Part shown: piece by piece, positions 42,949-56,034 of the stretch | Layout: each line of letters opens with the position of its first letter | Numbering within the stretch: the stretch's first letter is position 1 | Source: Vanrija pseudolonga | Lineage: Eukaryota > Basidiomycota > Tremellomycetes > Trichosporonales > Trichosporonaceae | Length of the DNA: 64,000 bases | Direction of reading: 5' to 3' | NCBI RefSeq assembly: GCF_020906515.1 | Contig: NC_085851.1 | Span: 1,054,001-1,118,000 of the forward strand | Made by a program: the position numbers and the translations under genes | Notes under the pieces: model-generated | Told to the model about the DNA's origin: nothing | Database searches by the model: none | Seen by the model: the letters and a program-made list of their open reading frames with translations, nothing else

Positions 42949-43320
42949 CGGCGGCCGTTGTACTTACCTAATCACGAAGGACAAGGATATGTTTTGGGAT
43001 CTGAATGCATTGTGTCAGCACTGGTGTACCGTACGTATTCTGCAGCGCCTCCTTTGAAACCACCGACTTTAAAGGCCCGAGCGGACCGCGGGCCGGAAGA
43101 ACAGTAGAGTGAACACTGCCAGGGAAAGAATAGCCAGCAGTCGTGGCGTTTCACAGCGGCCGCCATTGTGTCTGGGCCGTGCTCCAGCTCGCCTCCTCCT
43201 CAGTTGACAGCAGCAGTACTCACTATAATATGACCGCCGTCCACATTTGCCTCCCTCCCTCTGACACGAAGCCCCGATACACCCAGCACATCCTTCGCCA
43301 CCAGCAGGTGCTTGACACCA
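42949..43320. other. Intergenic, no gene seen
   Basis: 3' flank of the monooxygenase and promoter of the large Q/P-rich gene; a weak TTTAAAGG lies near 43068. Confidence 0.4.
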
Positions 43321-46300
43321 ATGACCAACGCTCTTTCTCCGTTAGGCGGCACGTCGCCCACCCCCGGGTCATCAGGACAGCCACCATCGACCGCTGGGCC
43401 TCTCGACTACATCCCTAAGGATGTAGGGGTCCTGAATGCCAAGCTCTTTGGGTGGCAGCCCCCAGGCACTCAGCCCCAGCCCACCGTTACCATCCCAGAT
43501 GTCGTCAACCACATTCGAGAGCTTCAAGCTTCTGACGCCACCGGCGCCAGCCTCCGCGCACCAGACTCGCACCGCATCATTCCGTTCACCCAAGGCCAGC
43601 TCGATGCATACAGGGAGCAAAAGGAGTACTTCCGCGCCCATGGCATTCCCGACAATCCAATCCAAGTGCCAGGCCCAGCGGTGCCGACTGCGGCGCCGAC
43701 CCCAGCCGTCCCGGCTACAGCACCGCGCGCGGCCTCGCCGGCTGCACCAGGTCGTATAGACTTTTCTGGTTCACTGTCACACAGTAAGGAGTTTGCACTT
43801 GCTCTTCTCCCCAAGGTTCAGAAAGGCCCTCCTCAGCCTTCTCTTTCCCAGCCAACAGTTGCGCCACAGACCACCCACCCAACCCTCCCCAACCCATCGT
43901 CGACCGCCACATCCCCGATCGACCTCACAAACTCGCCTCAAGAGGCCCCAATCGATCTCACAAACTCGCCTCAACACTCTCCGAAGCCTACCTCTAAGGT
44001 CTCACCATCAGTGCCATCGGATATGCCGGCTAATAGGTGGTGGGTCGGCTCCATTGGTGTGAGTAACCCGCTCGCGCCACCATCAAATCCACCCGAGCTG
44101 CCATCATCAAATCAACACCTGGCTCCAAACACTGCGGCATCGCCACATTCATCAACTCTCAGCGCCCTTCTCTCAAATACTACTACATCAACCACTTTCA
44201 CCAACTACACATCTCCATCTTCTTCAGTTCTCGGAAAGAGGTCATCCACCCAGGCTGATCTCCCCGTGCCCACACCCAAAGTTGCGCGTGTCGCCACACC
44301 TAAATACATAAACAACCCTCCTTCCAATCCTCCTCACCAGGTAGGCCAACCCGCGTCCGCGCACCCTGACAGAATGCAGGACAACGCTGAGCAATCCATA
44401 GCCAACAACGCAGAGCCAATGATGTCGGCGGAAGGAAGTCAGTTGGGAGGGCTGCCTATCTCGGCCCATGCCGCCCAGCAGGCTCAATACGCCATGAAAA
44501 TCCACCAAGCTCGGTCGACCCAGTCCCCCCAAGTACACAAACCAACCGTCCTGGTTCAACCTCCCACCCCGAACCAGGCCGTTTATCCCAACCAACACCC
44601 GCAGGCAGGCTTCCCTCTACCAATCCAGTCGTTCGAAGCGGTTCATGCCCCACCGTCAGCCACTGGCGCTCCACAATGGCAGTACGGAGTACCCGTCCAC
44701 AATCAGCAACAGTTCACTATGAACCCCCACCAGTCCACCATGAACCAAGCCCAGTTCGTTATGGGCCAACCCCAGTTTGCCATGAACCAAAACCTGTTGG
44801 CCATGAACCAAAACCAGTTCGCCATGAACCAGGGGTTCCTGCCACCCCCACAACTGGTCACAGCAGGTCCCCCCGTTCCACAGTTCCATCCTGGCACGCA
44901 AGGCCAATGGCAGCAAGGTGCAGCACTTCAATTTGCCCCGCAACAGGCGCAGAGCCCGCAGATGGTACCGGCTCAACATGTGCTTGGGACGCCACAGTTC
45001 TCCCACCCTGCGGCGACCATGAACCAACAGGATGCCAGACAGCATGAGCGGTTGAACCAGTACCAATCCCTCGGTGTGGCATCCCTCCGACCCTCGACTC
45101 CTCAGCAGCAACAGCACCCCACATCAGCTCCATCACCGGGCGCTGGTCAACAACTTCAGGTGCCTGCCACCCAGCACCAAGTGGCCTCCCCTCCAGTGTA
45201 CTCTCCCCAACCGGTCGCCCAACAAGTGGCACAGCCCCAACCTCCAAGCATGTCTGTCCACCCGCCAGTACCTGCTGGTCGCCATACCCTCTCTCCTCGC
45301 ATGAATGTCTTGCGAGGATCCAGTGCTACGCCATTGGCGGATTCGTCTCCCCCCGTGACTCCTTCTCCAGGCACCCCCTGGCCCTTTGAGTACACCTTGG
45401 AGCAAGCTATTGCAGCGGGAAAGGCAGCGCTCGGGGATGCCATCGGATCAGTGCCGGCAGGGTTCTACAGGAGTGGCCCGGTATACATCTTGAAAAACAA
45501 GACGGTCCTCGTGCCGGTGAAACCTCCGAAGGTTCTACCTTGTCAGAATCATGGCCAACTGCCAGTGAGTTTCCTGCTATGTACTGTCAGTGGCAAACTG
45601 ACTTTTGCGTAGGCCGGCTCTATCCCCGCATCTGCCGTGCAGCTTAGCCAAGTGGCCGGCCGCGCAGGGGAGAGCGCTCCTTCCCCTGCATCCCAGCAAC
45701 CCACTCCTGCCAACCGTCATCAATCATATGGTCTTCAGCCCGAGTCGAACAATGTGGCGTTTTCCCCGCAGCCAATTGACCAGAGTAATGCGTTCTCGCA
45801 TGTCATGGTACCAGGAAGCCCCTACAACCTCGGTCCAGCCACAGCTGGCTCGCCGATGGCGGACTTCGGCAACCATGAACCACGGGCAAACAACATCCAT
45901 TCTCAGCCTCCATCTCAAGCGGGGACTCCGTGCTCCACCGGCCCCAACAGCCACCCTCCGGTGATCAACAACAAAGTGCATCCAAACCAGATGACACGCT
46001 CCCAGTTGGAACAGGCAATGGGAGTGGGAATCTCACCCGCGCAGCCGACCCCAGGTGCACCCGCACAGCCGGCCTCACATGCCAACGGTGTGGTGAATGG
46101 CTCACCGGCGTTCACGCAACCATGGACACCGCACTTTCAACATACCCCGATAATCGCGCATGCTGCTCCTCCCCAGGGTCCGCAGGTAGCGCCACCTGCC
46201 GTTCACCAGCCGCCAGCAGAGGCGACAAGCGACGGAGCTGCCACTCCGCTTCCCCATCAGTCGACTATTGTCCCAAACTTCACCGAGCGGGGCTACACCG

Positions 46301-47799
46301 CGGACCAAGTAGCCAAGCACCTGTCGTTGACACAGATGCACGACAACCAGAAGGAGAAGCTAGAGCGCATGCGTGTGGAGGAGGTGGCCATCCTGAATCG
46401 CATGTGCAAACAGATGGAGGCGGTGTCAGACAAAGCCCAATTCAAGGCCATGCGGGCATCGGCGCCGACCAAGGCGAAGCCACCCCCGAAAACTACCAAG
46501 GGCAGCCGAACCAAGGCTGATAGGCAAGCGAGCGGGGAAGCCAAGCCGTACGACAGGCCCGGGTCGCGTACTCCAGGGCGAACGCCTCACCCCGAACTGC
46601 CTGAGGCAGTGAGCACGATGCCACCCTACCCCACCTACCAGCAGGTCCTCTCCCCAGCAGCCACACCACTCGCTTCTTCTCCAGCCCCGACTCCTGTGCC
46701 ACACGCCTACTCGCCTGCGAACATGTCACTCTCCTCGACCCCTATCCCCGCGCCCATGCCCCTCGCTTACCAGCACCCACCAAACGGGATGTCTCCGCAG
46801 CAGCAGGCACAACAGCAGGCCCAGTTGGCGGCCCAGGAGCAGTTCCAACAGCAACAGCAGCGACAGCAGCAGCTCGAAGGGTTTTCCTCTTACCCACACC
46901 TACCACAGGGGCTTCCTCAGCAAGTGCCTCGCGCACCGCAAATCTCTGAGGAAGAATTCCGCAGGTATGAGGAGCAGCAACGGCAAGTAAAAGCCTTCAA
47001 CCTTCTGGCCATGCAAGCACGCGAACGTGCAGCTCATGGATCTTCCACTCCTCAAACGCCCCATCCCGATGCCGAACACGCTCCGGCAATCAGCGCTCCA
47101 GCTTTGACCGCTCAGGTCGATATCTCCCAACAACGTACACCAGTTGATTCCGGAGTCATCCCTCATGCCCACACGGCGCCTGTTGACCAGAGCTATGACA
47201 CGCCGTCAACGGCATGGCAGGATGCCACCCCTGGCCCCGCAACGTATCAGGGCATGTCCCAAGCACAACTCGACCACGTCAACGGAGTTGGGCCTTCTGC
47301 ACCTGCAGATGCGCAGTCACACCACGAGCATCCCCTAGTCAAGGACGGTCATATTCTTGACATGGCGGGCTATTTGGCAGTCTCAACTGAAAGTGTCGAT
47401 GTCGACATGCCCATGGCGCCGCCTGAGGCAGTAACTTTGCCTTTCCCATCGCCAACCCCGCAGGAGGAAGTCGACGTCGAGGAGTCTATGGATGACCTCC
47501 TCGTGCGTATGGGACTCATACCGCCAAACGATCCCCTGCCACGAGGCATCTTCGACGGTGTTGCTATTGGGCAAAGCGACGAGAACGTCTCAACCTCCAA
47601 CAACTCCCTCCAAGCCCAAGCTGAAGTTGGTCCACCCAACATCACCCCTATTGTCGATGATATCAGCAATGAGATGATGGAGGAAGCAGATCCCATCACG
47701 GTTGAGCGCGCGCTTCAAGACTTGGAGGAATTTGCAGCCAACTTCCCCTATGGGCCATGGGAGGATCATCTCCGCGAGGACCCAATACCAGAGTTCTAG
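43321..47799 (+). CDS. Large Gln/Pro-rich disordered protein, 1476 aa
   Basis: Two exons (43321-45564, 45613-47799) join in frame. Most of it is disordered and rich in Gln, Pro, Ser and Ala. Visible elements: a tandem PIDLTNSP motif at about residues 199-217; a degenerate Met-Asn-Gln repeat at about 463-506 (units like QFAMNQN); a more ordered block just before the intron (YTLEQAIAAGKAALGDAIG...); a predicted coiled coil at about 970-1040 (MHDNQKEKLERMRVEEVAI); a basic patch (TTKGSRTKADRQ); a poly-Gln stretch at about 1143-1169; and an acidic C-terminus. The composition suggests a transcription or RNA-granule scaffold, but no domain is recognised. Confidence 0.75.
44709..44838 (+). repeat. 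Degenerate tandem repeat coding for Met-Asn-Gln units
   Basis: Units of about 21-30 bp related to CCAGTTCGCCATGAACCA recur inside the Q/P-rich gene. Confidence 0.75.
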
Positions 47800-48372
47800 G
47801 AGGTCGAGAGTGCATACCATGCCCCAGTTGTCATCCGTTAATACTTGTACATTAGAAGAAGACCAGCCGTAGATTATGTATTTTGGCTACCTACTTCCAT
47901 CCGTCTGAATAGATTACTTGCTATGAAATACAGGTTTGTAAAACAATCGAACAGCCACAAAATAATACGTACTGTCTCAGGGGACTGGGGGCGCCCACTT
48001 CACTCCCCCCGACCTCCAGCTCCGACCAGTTGTCGAGATGATAACGTCGCTTGCAAGTCCTTTCAGATATACACCACGTCGATGTATGGAAGTTGAGTGA
48101 TGCCTGCATAAGGTGGCACCGCCTCAATGGCGTGCCAGTGTCAAACGGACCTTCTCGCACCAGCCACACACGCACTCACACACACACACACCAGGGTCAC
48201 CAGAGCATCTACCTACACCCAAACACGCGCTGAGTAGGTAATAAAACCGGCGGGTACCCAAGCTGAACGAGCGTGTGTATGTATGTGTGTGCTCTCCATA
48301 TCCTCTCACTAGTTGCCATACCGCCCTATCATCCTCACGATCCGGCAGAGCTGAACGGGGGCTGGGCCTAGG
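47800..48372. other. Intergenic with (CA)n tract
   Basis: A CA-dinucleotide run at about 48175-48192. Promoter of the acidic gene downstream; no gene seen. Confidence 0.45.
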
Positions 48373-49012
48373 ATGAGCTACAACGCCGACAACGCAAGTT
48401 ATTGGGGGTACGTAACAATCCCGACAGACCCAGTGCTGACTTTCAGAGCGGCAGCAGCGCCCTCGCAGCCCCCACTGGGTCAACTACGAGTGGACTGGCC
48501 GCACGCCGGGCACCCACGACTCCCACGATTCCGACAGCGACGTAACCAACACCGGGGAGGAGAACTACGACGAGCACGTGAACGAGCTCTCAGCCGCCTC
48601 GGGAACCGACGACGACGCGCTCGCGACCCCCCGTGGCTCGTGGCTCATGCTTCGCGGCGCGTACACGCTGGTTGCGGAGCCCCTTGCCGCGGTCGACGAG
48701 GAGAGCGACACGGACACGACGCACGGTCCCGTGCCCTCGCCTCCCACATCGACCTACGACGCCGATTTCGACAGCGCCAGTGACTCTGAGAACGACGCGC
48801 TCTCGCCCCCTCCTGCCGCCGACTGGGCCAACGAGGAGTACGGGTACGGATACCACACCGACCGCAACCCATACGACTACACCGACGACGGCAGCAGTGA
48901 CTACTCGCCCACGGACGACTCGTCGTCTGACTCGGGCATCAGCAACCTGCGCTACGGGGGCGACTACTCGAGCTCGGGTGAGACCGACGGCACCGGCGGC
49001 AGCCGCTGCTAG
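48373..49012 (+). CDS. Hypothetical acidic Ser/Asp/Tyr-rich protein, about 196 aa
   Basis: One intron. With donor GTTATT after codon 8 and acceptor at 48446, the two exons (48373-48397, 48447-49012) give one open frame of 196 residues; a nearby GTACGT donor would give a different frame that looks like a shadow. The C-terminal half is rich in Asp, Ser and Tyr (DDGSSDYSPTDDSSSDSG). The middle has SWLMLRGAYTLVAEPLA, the only hydrophobic stretch. No family recognised. The donor choice is uncertain. Confidence 0.6.
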
Positions 49013-49736
49013 GTGCGAGTCACCAGCGCCTCACCGCGCCGTTCCTGGTGCCGCGCTTTCCTACTCCGCGTTGCATGGTGGCTGCAGCAATGATGAACAT
49101 GCTTGTGGTGTTCATTGTCTCAAACGTGAGTGCGAGTGGTGGTGCGAGTGCGAAAGCTGCAGCAGTGCTGATTGTGTACAGCTTCGGCGCTGGTCGTTGT
49201 TTGGTTCCAACTGAAATTGCCCCCCTTGTTTCTGTCCCTTGACCCCCACGCATCCTTTGTGCACACACATCATCTCGGCCTTGTGCTCCGCGGACTGCTT
49301 ACAGTGCGAGGCAAGCAGCACAATACATAGAGTTAGACACACAGTATGCAGATGATCGCTCAACCTGTGCATTGCACCAGGCCTCATCCACCTCGCGCCG
49401 CCGACGCCTCGTGGCGGACGCTTTGTCTGTGCACGCGGTGCCACTGACCTCATTGTCCAGACAATGGCACTCACCAAGTCGTGCGAACGAAACAACACCT
49501 CTCACCTCAAGCACTGCCATGTACACCAACATGCACACCTGCCTGCGATCATTGTTAGAGCCCAGCTGTCCTAGCCATGCTCCAACTTTCCTACATAAAG
49601 ACGAGGACGGAGACGACACGATTGCTCCTGCTGTCTCAACACCCACCTCCTCGCACACGAGTAGAGCCTGTATCCACCTCACACTATCCCCTCACACTCT
49701 CTTACCTCGGTCGGGTAGTAGCCATCCTCCCCGACC
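49013..49736. other. Intergenic, no gene seen
   Basis: Promoter region of the long AN1-like gene; ACATAAAG near 49594 is a possible TATA-like box. Confidence 0.4.
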
Positions 49737-52700
49737 ATGAGCAGCTCCAACCCCAACCCCACCCCGCCCAACTCGCAGGCGCAGCCGCACCCACCTGTGG
49801 TCAACGCCCACCCCAACCCCTCGCGCATCGGCGACGCTCTCGGCCTGCGCAAACTTGTTCTCCCCGCCCAGCTCCTCTTCGGCGAGTGCCAGCACAGAGC
49901 TGAAGGCGGAGACCGTAGCCTCCTCGGCTCTTGCCACCAGCATTCATGGAACGGCATCAGCGACCCGATCCAGTGCCCTGGCTGCCAAAAGCACTTCTGT
50001 GCCACTCACAACAACGACCCAATCACCCACACTTGCGCTGCGATTGCCACTGTGAGTGTCGATCTTGGTAGGCGCTTTAACCCCTCTAACATTATTACAG
50101 GATGCCGATGCCTTCAAGCGCTTTGGCCTCATGGCAGGTGTCGAGAAAGTAAGTGCAGTTGGCTCATGTCCCCCGAACGGCCCCTGACGACGCCCAGCAC
50201 TTCAACGTCTTCAGGACTGCCGTTCCATTCATCATGGCAGCAGGCAAAGTTGCGTCGCCGACCCTCCAACCTGACAACAAGATCAACGTCACGGTTCCCC
50301 CCATCCCGTCGATTTTGGACGAGGACGCTTTCGAGTCGTGGCGCCAAGACCGCGACAATATCGACATCGATGTGACTTGGGAGGGCGTCGACACCCCCTA
50401 TGTCGCACGCCTGAAGAAGAACCTCTCCTACCCCAAGGAGGTGGGCGCCATCTTCGCCATGAACCAGGCCGCGGTCCTCGGCAACCTCAGCGGAAGCGGT
50501 GTCCGTGCTCTCGTCCCAAGGGCGATCCAGGTGCCGGAGAAGTATGGTGAGTGAGCCGCCTACGTATAATTCGCTGACAGGTAGACATGAACTACTTCTT
50601 CTTCATGCAGGTCCTCAAGGGCACGCCACTCGAGCCTGCTGACCCGCGTACAATGGCTGCCATCCCCTCCATTGCCTCGTACCTCATCGATCTCGTGGGA
50701 CACCCATTCCTTGGCGTCGGCAGCTTCGTGCCCAACCCTCCCAAAGAGACTCCTCATGCCGCCTCCTCGTCGGCTGTGACCGACTCTCTCCCATTCAAGG
50801 CCGACGAGTGTCTCGGCCCCCCTGTCCATATTCTCCAGAAGTCGCCACTCTGGGCCGCTTTTGAGCACCACCTGGGTCCCACCCCGTCCATCAAGGCCCT
50901 GTACCTTCGCCTCCTCGGCGACCTCAACGACGTCATCGAGGGCAGCGTTCAGAACGGGCAATTCAGCTACTTCCAGGCCGCCAACTATCTCATGAACCTT
51001 GAGTTCACGAGCTGGATTGAGGAGGACGCGACGATGGACTCGACCCACCAGTCGTACATCATCGCCAGCGACAACCAGTTCCTCGTTGAGGATGGTGAGC
51101 TGACGGGAGTGACTCAGTGGCAGAAGTAAGTGGCTCCAGAGCTTAGTGCCACATGCTGACACTTGCAGTGCCTACACCGGTCCTCTGGCCCAAGCCTGTG
51201 CCCCTCGCGTCCTTATCCCCGAGCAGGAGTATTACGATGGGCGCAACACTCTCTCGGCAGCAGAGGAAAGCCTTCTTGCCGAGTTTCAGAACCGCGGCAG
51301 GGCGGACATGGCCGACGACGTCCGTGCCAACGCACGCAAGTTCCAGCGCCTGGAGGACGTTGTCGGGCGCAACTTCAGCACGCTCTGCATAGAGGACATC
51401 TGGGGCCTCTACCGCGCGTTCCACGGCGACTCCGGGGAGGATATGCCCCTGTGTACGTCGGAGTGGCTGGAAGAACTCGGCGAGAAGTACAAGAGCGGCC
51501 ACCCAGCGATCACGGCCTTCTTTGCTTCCGACGACTACAGGACGCAGAAGGAGCAGGCCCGCCAAGTCATCTGGGCCGAGGCAAACAAGCGTGAGGAACT
51601 TCTCGGTCGTCATCGCCCGTCCGGAGACGTCCGGAGGACCCCAGCCGGCCCCGTCACTCTTCCAGGTATTCAGGCCATCAACAGGGCGCTGAGCAGCCTG
51701 GCCAACTTCACGCCGTCACCTGGCCGCGTGTGGCGCCGCCGCGATCGTGTCTCCTCCATCCCTCCTTCCGACCCACCGCAACCTCCTCCCGAGCTTGACG
51801 CCGCCTCCTCTGGTGACGAAAACGGAGACGGTGATGACATCAGCGGCAGTGATGATGACAACACGCGCGGCACCATGCGCATCCGTCACTCCGATGGCGA
51901 GGAGGAGAATGCCGACAATGTGGAGGAGGATGAGGAGGAAGAGGTCAACGACGCCGCGTCTCCGCTTCAAGAGTCGTCGGTGGACAACCTCCCCGCTGCC
52001 CCTGCTGAGGACGACACGGACGACGCGCCAGACGCACCGGCCCCCGGTGCCTCGGTGCCACGCGATGACTCCGCACCCGCTTTCCCGCCTCCCCGCGCTC
52101 CCCCGGCCTTCGACGACGGCGCGGACACTCCCTCAGGCAACGACGGCGATGATGAGGATGACGACGACGACAAAGGTGGACCCAGCCGCGGTGGTGGGGC
52201 CGTGGCCAAGCGGCCGCGCCTCGACAAGGGCAAACGGCGTTCCGACATCGTCGAAGCTCGCTCTGAGAGTCCCGACTCCGACCTGCCTTCTCACCCAGCT
52301 CCCCCTTCGACGTCAACCCAGCCTCCTCGCGAGCCCGATGGCTCATCGAACCCTCAGCCCCGCGACACTGCCGTCCCCCACGATGTCGCCCGCACGGCCA
52401 CGACGCAGTTCATGGTCCCCACGCATCTGCACACACACCGTGACGAGGCGCTGTACCCCGGCATCGAGAACGACACGCTTGCCAACCAGTCGGCGGGCGT
52501 GATCAACTGGCAGGAGGAGCAGCGTGCGGAACAGAGACGCCAACAAGCGGTGCTAGGCAGGGCGCCGGTCGCTGGAACAGAACCCCCGGCCCCAGAGCCA
52601 GAGACCACCGCGGAGGCACGCCGCATCGCCACAGTCGAGTCGATCGACCGCAACCCCAGTCTGGCAGCGCAGGGCATCCACCCGCAAGGCAGCGCTGAGG

Positions 52701-55351
52701 CGACGCGTGGTCGCCCTTCGGCGGTGCAGTACGAGCTTGCCCGGCAGGGCACCGAGGCCGGTCCCTCTAACCCTGGCGTTGGCAGACTCTGGCGCGCTCA
52801 CCCACCGTCAGCCACAGTTGACCAGCCTCGCCGCGACCCACCTGGCCGTGGTGGTGCTGTCCGTGGCAGGTCTACTCGCGCAACCTCAGAAACGCGCACG
52901 ATCGCCCCGTACCCGCGGCCATCGGAGCGTCCCTCTGCAGCTTCGCGGCGCCCGCGGCGGCGCAGTCCTGTGGAGCCGCCGGTGCAGGAGGCCGTAGAGA
53001 GGGAGTCGGAGAGTGCCGATGTGGGCGGTGGACAGGCCGCCACAGCCGACACCGCCGAAGTCGGTGAGACTGAGGCCGACGAGGCTGCGGTCGATGCCGA
53101 CGAGGCCGCAGCCGATGCCGACGAGACTCCAGCCGATGCCGACGAGACCAACGACCGCGGCGACGACTCCAAGGACAAGGAAGACGACGACCGTGGCACT
53201 GCCGGCGCCGGCGGTAACGTCGCCCCCGGTGGTGACCCCGGCGACGATGGCTCGGACGACGGCGAAGGTGGCGCAGGCGGTGGCGCCGGCGACGGCGATG
53301 TCGATGACGGCCACGATGGCAGCTCGCACCACAGCAGCGACAGGGAGGCGGACGACGCCGCGCCGACCGGCTTCCCGATCCCGAACACGCCGCCCGTGGA
53401 CCACCCTGCGCCAGCCCCAGTTCCCGTGACCAGCCCTCCTTCGTCGCCGGCTACTCCACCTCGTCCGACCCAGGCCTCCTGGGAGCGAGCTACGCCTGGT
53501 CGTGCTGCCACTGTGGCACCCCCGACTACACCTGCTCGTGCGGAGCCATCAGCACGTCGTGCGGCGTCGTCGACACCTCGTGCGGAGGCATCGACACCTC
53601 GTGGCTTGCCAATTCGACAGCAGTCAGTCGCACCGGCCCCCTCGCCAAGCCGTCAGCCATCAGTGGCACCTCACCCCGCTGCGCCATCGCGCCGACCGTC
53701 CCTTGCCCCGGCACCTGCGACTCAGCTCCCAGCCTACAACGCGCAGTACGACGCCGGCCCGGCCCACCTCGACCGCGGCTATGGCGCCCCCGTGAATCGC
53801 CCGACCTTCGAGCAGACGCCGTTCGGCGGCAGGGCACGCCTTGCTCCGACCCCGACGAGCGCCGCGCGCGCCGGCACCCCACGCGCCGGCACGCCAGTCG
53901 CGGCTGCTGCGCCTGCCGAAGGCTCGAGCTCGAGATCGCACCTCTCGTTCCCCGGCGACCGAACCAACAGCCAGGGCTTTGACCGCTCACGCTCGGCGTC
54001 GGTCGCTCCTGCGCCTGCTGAGGCAGCGCCGGCTCCGCCTGCCGGCGGCTTGCGCCGCTCGGCGCGCCAGGCGTCGGTCGTGAACACCGCCCCACCGCGC
54101 CCTACTCGTCAGCCAGCGCGCACGCGTGCGCCTTCCGCCGGCCCGTCGCGCCTGCCGCAGACTGCGGCGGCGGAGACCTCCAACCGCGAGGCTTACCCCG
54201 ACGCTTACCGCACCGAGCCGAAGGGCGCACCGCCTGCCGCCGAGACCGCGCCAACCGCCGCCGAGGGCAGCTCGACCGCCCCAGTGCTTGACCTCAAGGG
54301 CAAGGGCAAGGCCAAGGAACTTGTGGGTGCAGGCGCGCCAGCCCCATCCGGCGACCCCGGCTCTTCGACCGCACCTGCCGCCGAGGAGGACGACGACAAG
54401 AAGCCCGAGGTCGACGAGGACGACGGCGAGAAGAAGCTCGACGACGACGAGGCCGAGGAGGCACAGGACACCGTGCCGGCCCTCCCTGCCGCTCGCGGCG
54501 GGCGTGGCGGCCGCGGTGGTCGTGGCCGTGGCCGTGGTGGAGCTCGCGGTGGCAGAACTGCCACAGCCGCTGCGCCGCAGACCGACGCCGCTCCGTCCGG
54601 CCGAACGACTCGCGCATCGTCTCGCGCGTCATCGCGCGCTCGGTCGGCATCCGTCGCCCCATCCGTTGCCCCCGAGGGCGCCGACACCAACGCACCCCAG
54701 CCAGCTGGGCCCTCGACCCAGCCCGCAGCTGGTCCGTCGAACGTCACGACCCGCAGTTCGGCCCGCATATCCGCGCGTAACCAGGCCCGCGCCGACGCCG
54801 CCGCCGCCGAAGCTGCTGCTGCTGCTGCGGCTGGTCCCTCCAACGCCGAGGCCGGCCCCTCGACCAAACCCGACGCGAAGGGCAAGAAGACCAAGGCGGC
54901 CCCCAAGGGCAAGGGCAAGGCCAAGGCGGTAGCGGATGACGAGGTTGACGACGCTGAGAACGCCGAGGCTGGGCCCTCTGGCACAACCGAGCCTGCGACC
55001 GCCGAGCCTGCGACCGCCGAGTCTGCGACCGCGGAGCCTGCGATCGCCGAGCCCGAGGCCCCAACCACCGGAGCTCAGCCCGCCAGTGCAGCCGAGGTTG
55101 AGGATGCCGATGCAGAGGCGGTCGAGGCTGAGATGGCAGCGGCTGCTGCCGGCGAGGCACCAGCACCCGTCGCCTCCTACTCGCCTGGCCCTAGCAGCCC
55201 TCGCACTCGCAAGCGCAGCAGCGAGCCCGAGGAAGAGGACGAGGGTGAGGGTGGCAGCCTTCGAAAGCGGTCCAGGACCCCGCCTAAGAAGTCGGACGAC
55301 GACGACCGCGGCACTGGCGGTGCCAGCGGCTCGGGCACGACGGCTGTCTGA
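49737..55351 (+). CDS. AN1-like zinc finger + degenerate phosphotransferase-like domain + long disordered tail, 1811 aa
   Basis: Five exons (49737-50051, 50101-50148, 50198-50546, 50585-51125, 51169-55351) sum exactly. Residues about 51-100 are Cys/His-rich and end C-x2-C-x4-C-x2-H-x6-H-x-C (CPGCQKHFC.TH...H.C), as in AN1 fingers. Residues about 120-470 align with the kinase-like gene at 58717-60417 (shared VPRA, FFF/LFF, AYT-PLA-A blocks). The catalytic HGD is HQS here and the metal-binding DWE is QWQ, so it is probably inactive. The remaining about 1200 residues are acidic, Ala/Pro/Thr-rich, with ADADE-type repeats, SRQPSVAP-type motifs, an RGG box (54490-54553) and basic patches (KRSRTPPKK). 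Confidence 0.85.
54490..54553 (+). repeat. RGG/RGR box coding repeat
   Basis: GGNCGNGGN-type repeat coding for RGGRGGRGGRGRGRGG in the tail of the 1811-residue protein; such boxes bind RNA in other proteins. Confidence 0.85.
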
Positions 55352-56034
55352 ACATGAGCCCTTCAGCTCGTCCCAAGTCCAAACCAAGAACAAGAGAGCC
55401 GGCGACCACCACCGCCGCTCAACCCAAGGAATCAGTCGATTAGTTGACATCGGTCAGACTTTGTCGGCAACTAGACTCGTAGCTAGAGGGCTCGCCTGCC
55501 CAATAGACTTGATAATGCTCATTCCGTGATGTAGATTGTGTGCTTTGTTTGCCGATGCTGTGAGATGAGTCAGAATCCGGCTGAGACGAGCTTGGGGACG
55601 AACATGACCGAGGTGGTGGTGGTTATCGAGAGATCCGACGCGTCGAGGGAGGAGGGTTGAGGGACATGACTGTTGTCGTGTCAGAAATGATGACAAACGG
55701 CTATTCAGATAGGCGCGGCGCCGGGGCTGGCTCAAAGTAGGCCAAATTAGGCCTTTAGGGAATGACCATCTATTTTGTAATACCCTAGCCACGTGCCTCA
55801 TTACACTTTCCACGTTTCCATTAGCGGCGGCGGCCGGTGACTCTTGTATTACCGGCTGTCCCGCGTCATTGGAATGGCTATAGCCGGCACACCGTGTGAT
55901 GCGCGTGATGCTCGGTGTTCGTCGACTGCTGGCCTCCCCACAACTTGGTTGCGGTCCAGCCCCGCTTTAAAAAGACTACATCTCTCTCACACTCTCTACC
56001 ACAAACCAACAAAACCCAACCCCGTACCACCACA
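55352..56034. promoter_or_regulatory. Upstream region of the SDR gene
   Basis: TTAAAAAG at 55967-55974 is a TATA-like box about 60 bp before the start. No gene seen. Confidence 0.45.

Noticed and set aside
48373-48783. Arg-rich frame starting at the acidic gene's ATG
   Set aside because: It reads through the intron and gives an Arg-rich shadow; the spliced acidic frame fits better.
54205-55450. Minus-strand frames of 270-290 codons
   Set aside because: Shadows of the low-complexity tail of the 1811-residue protein.
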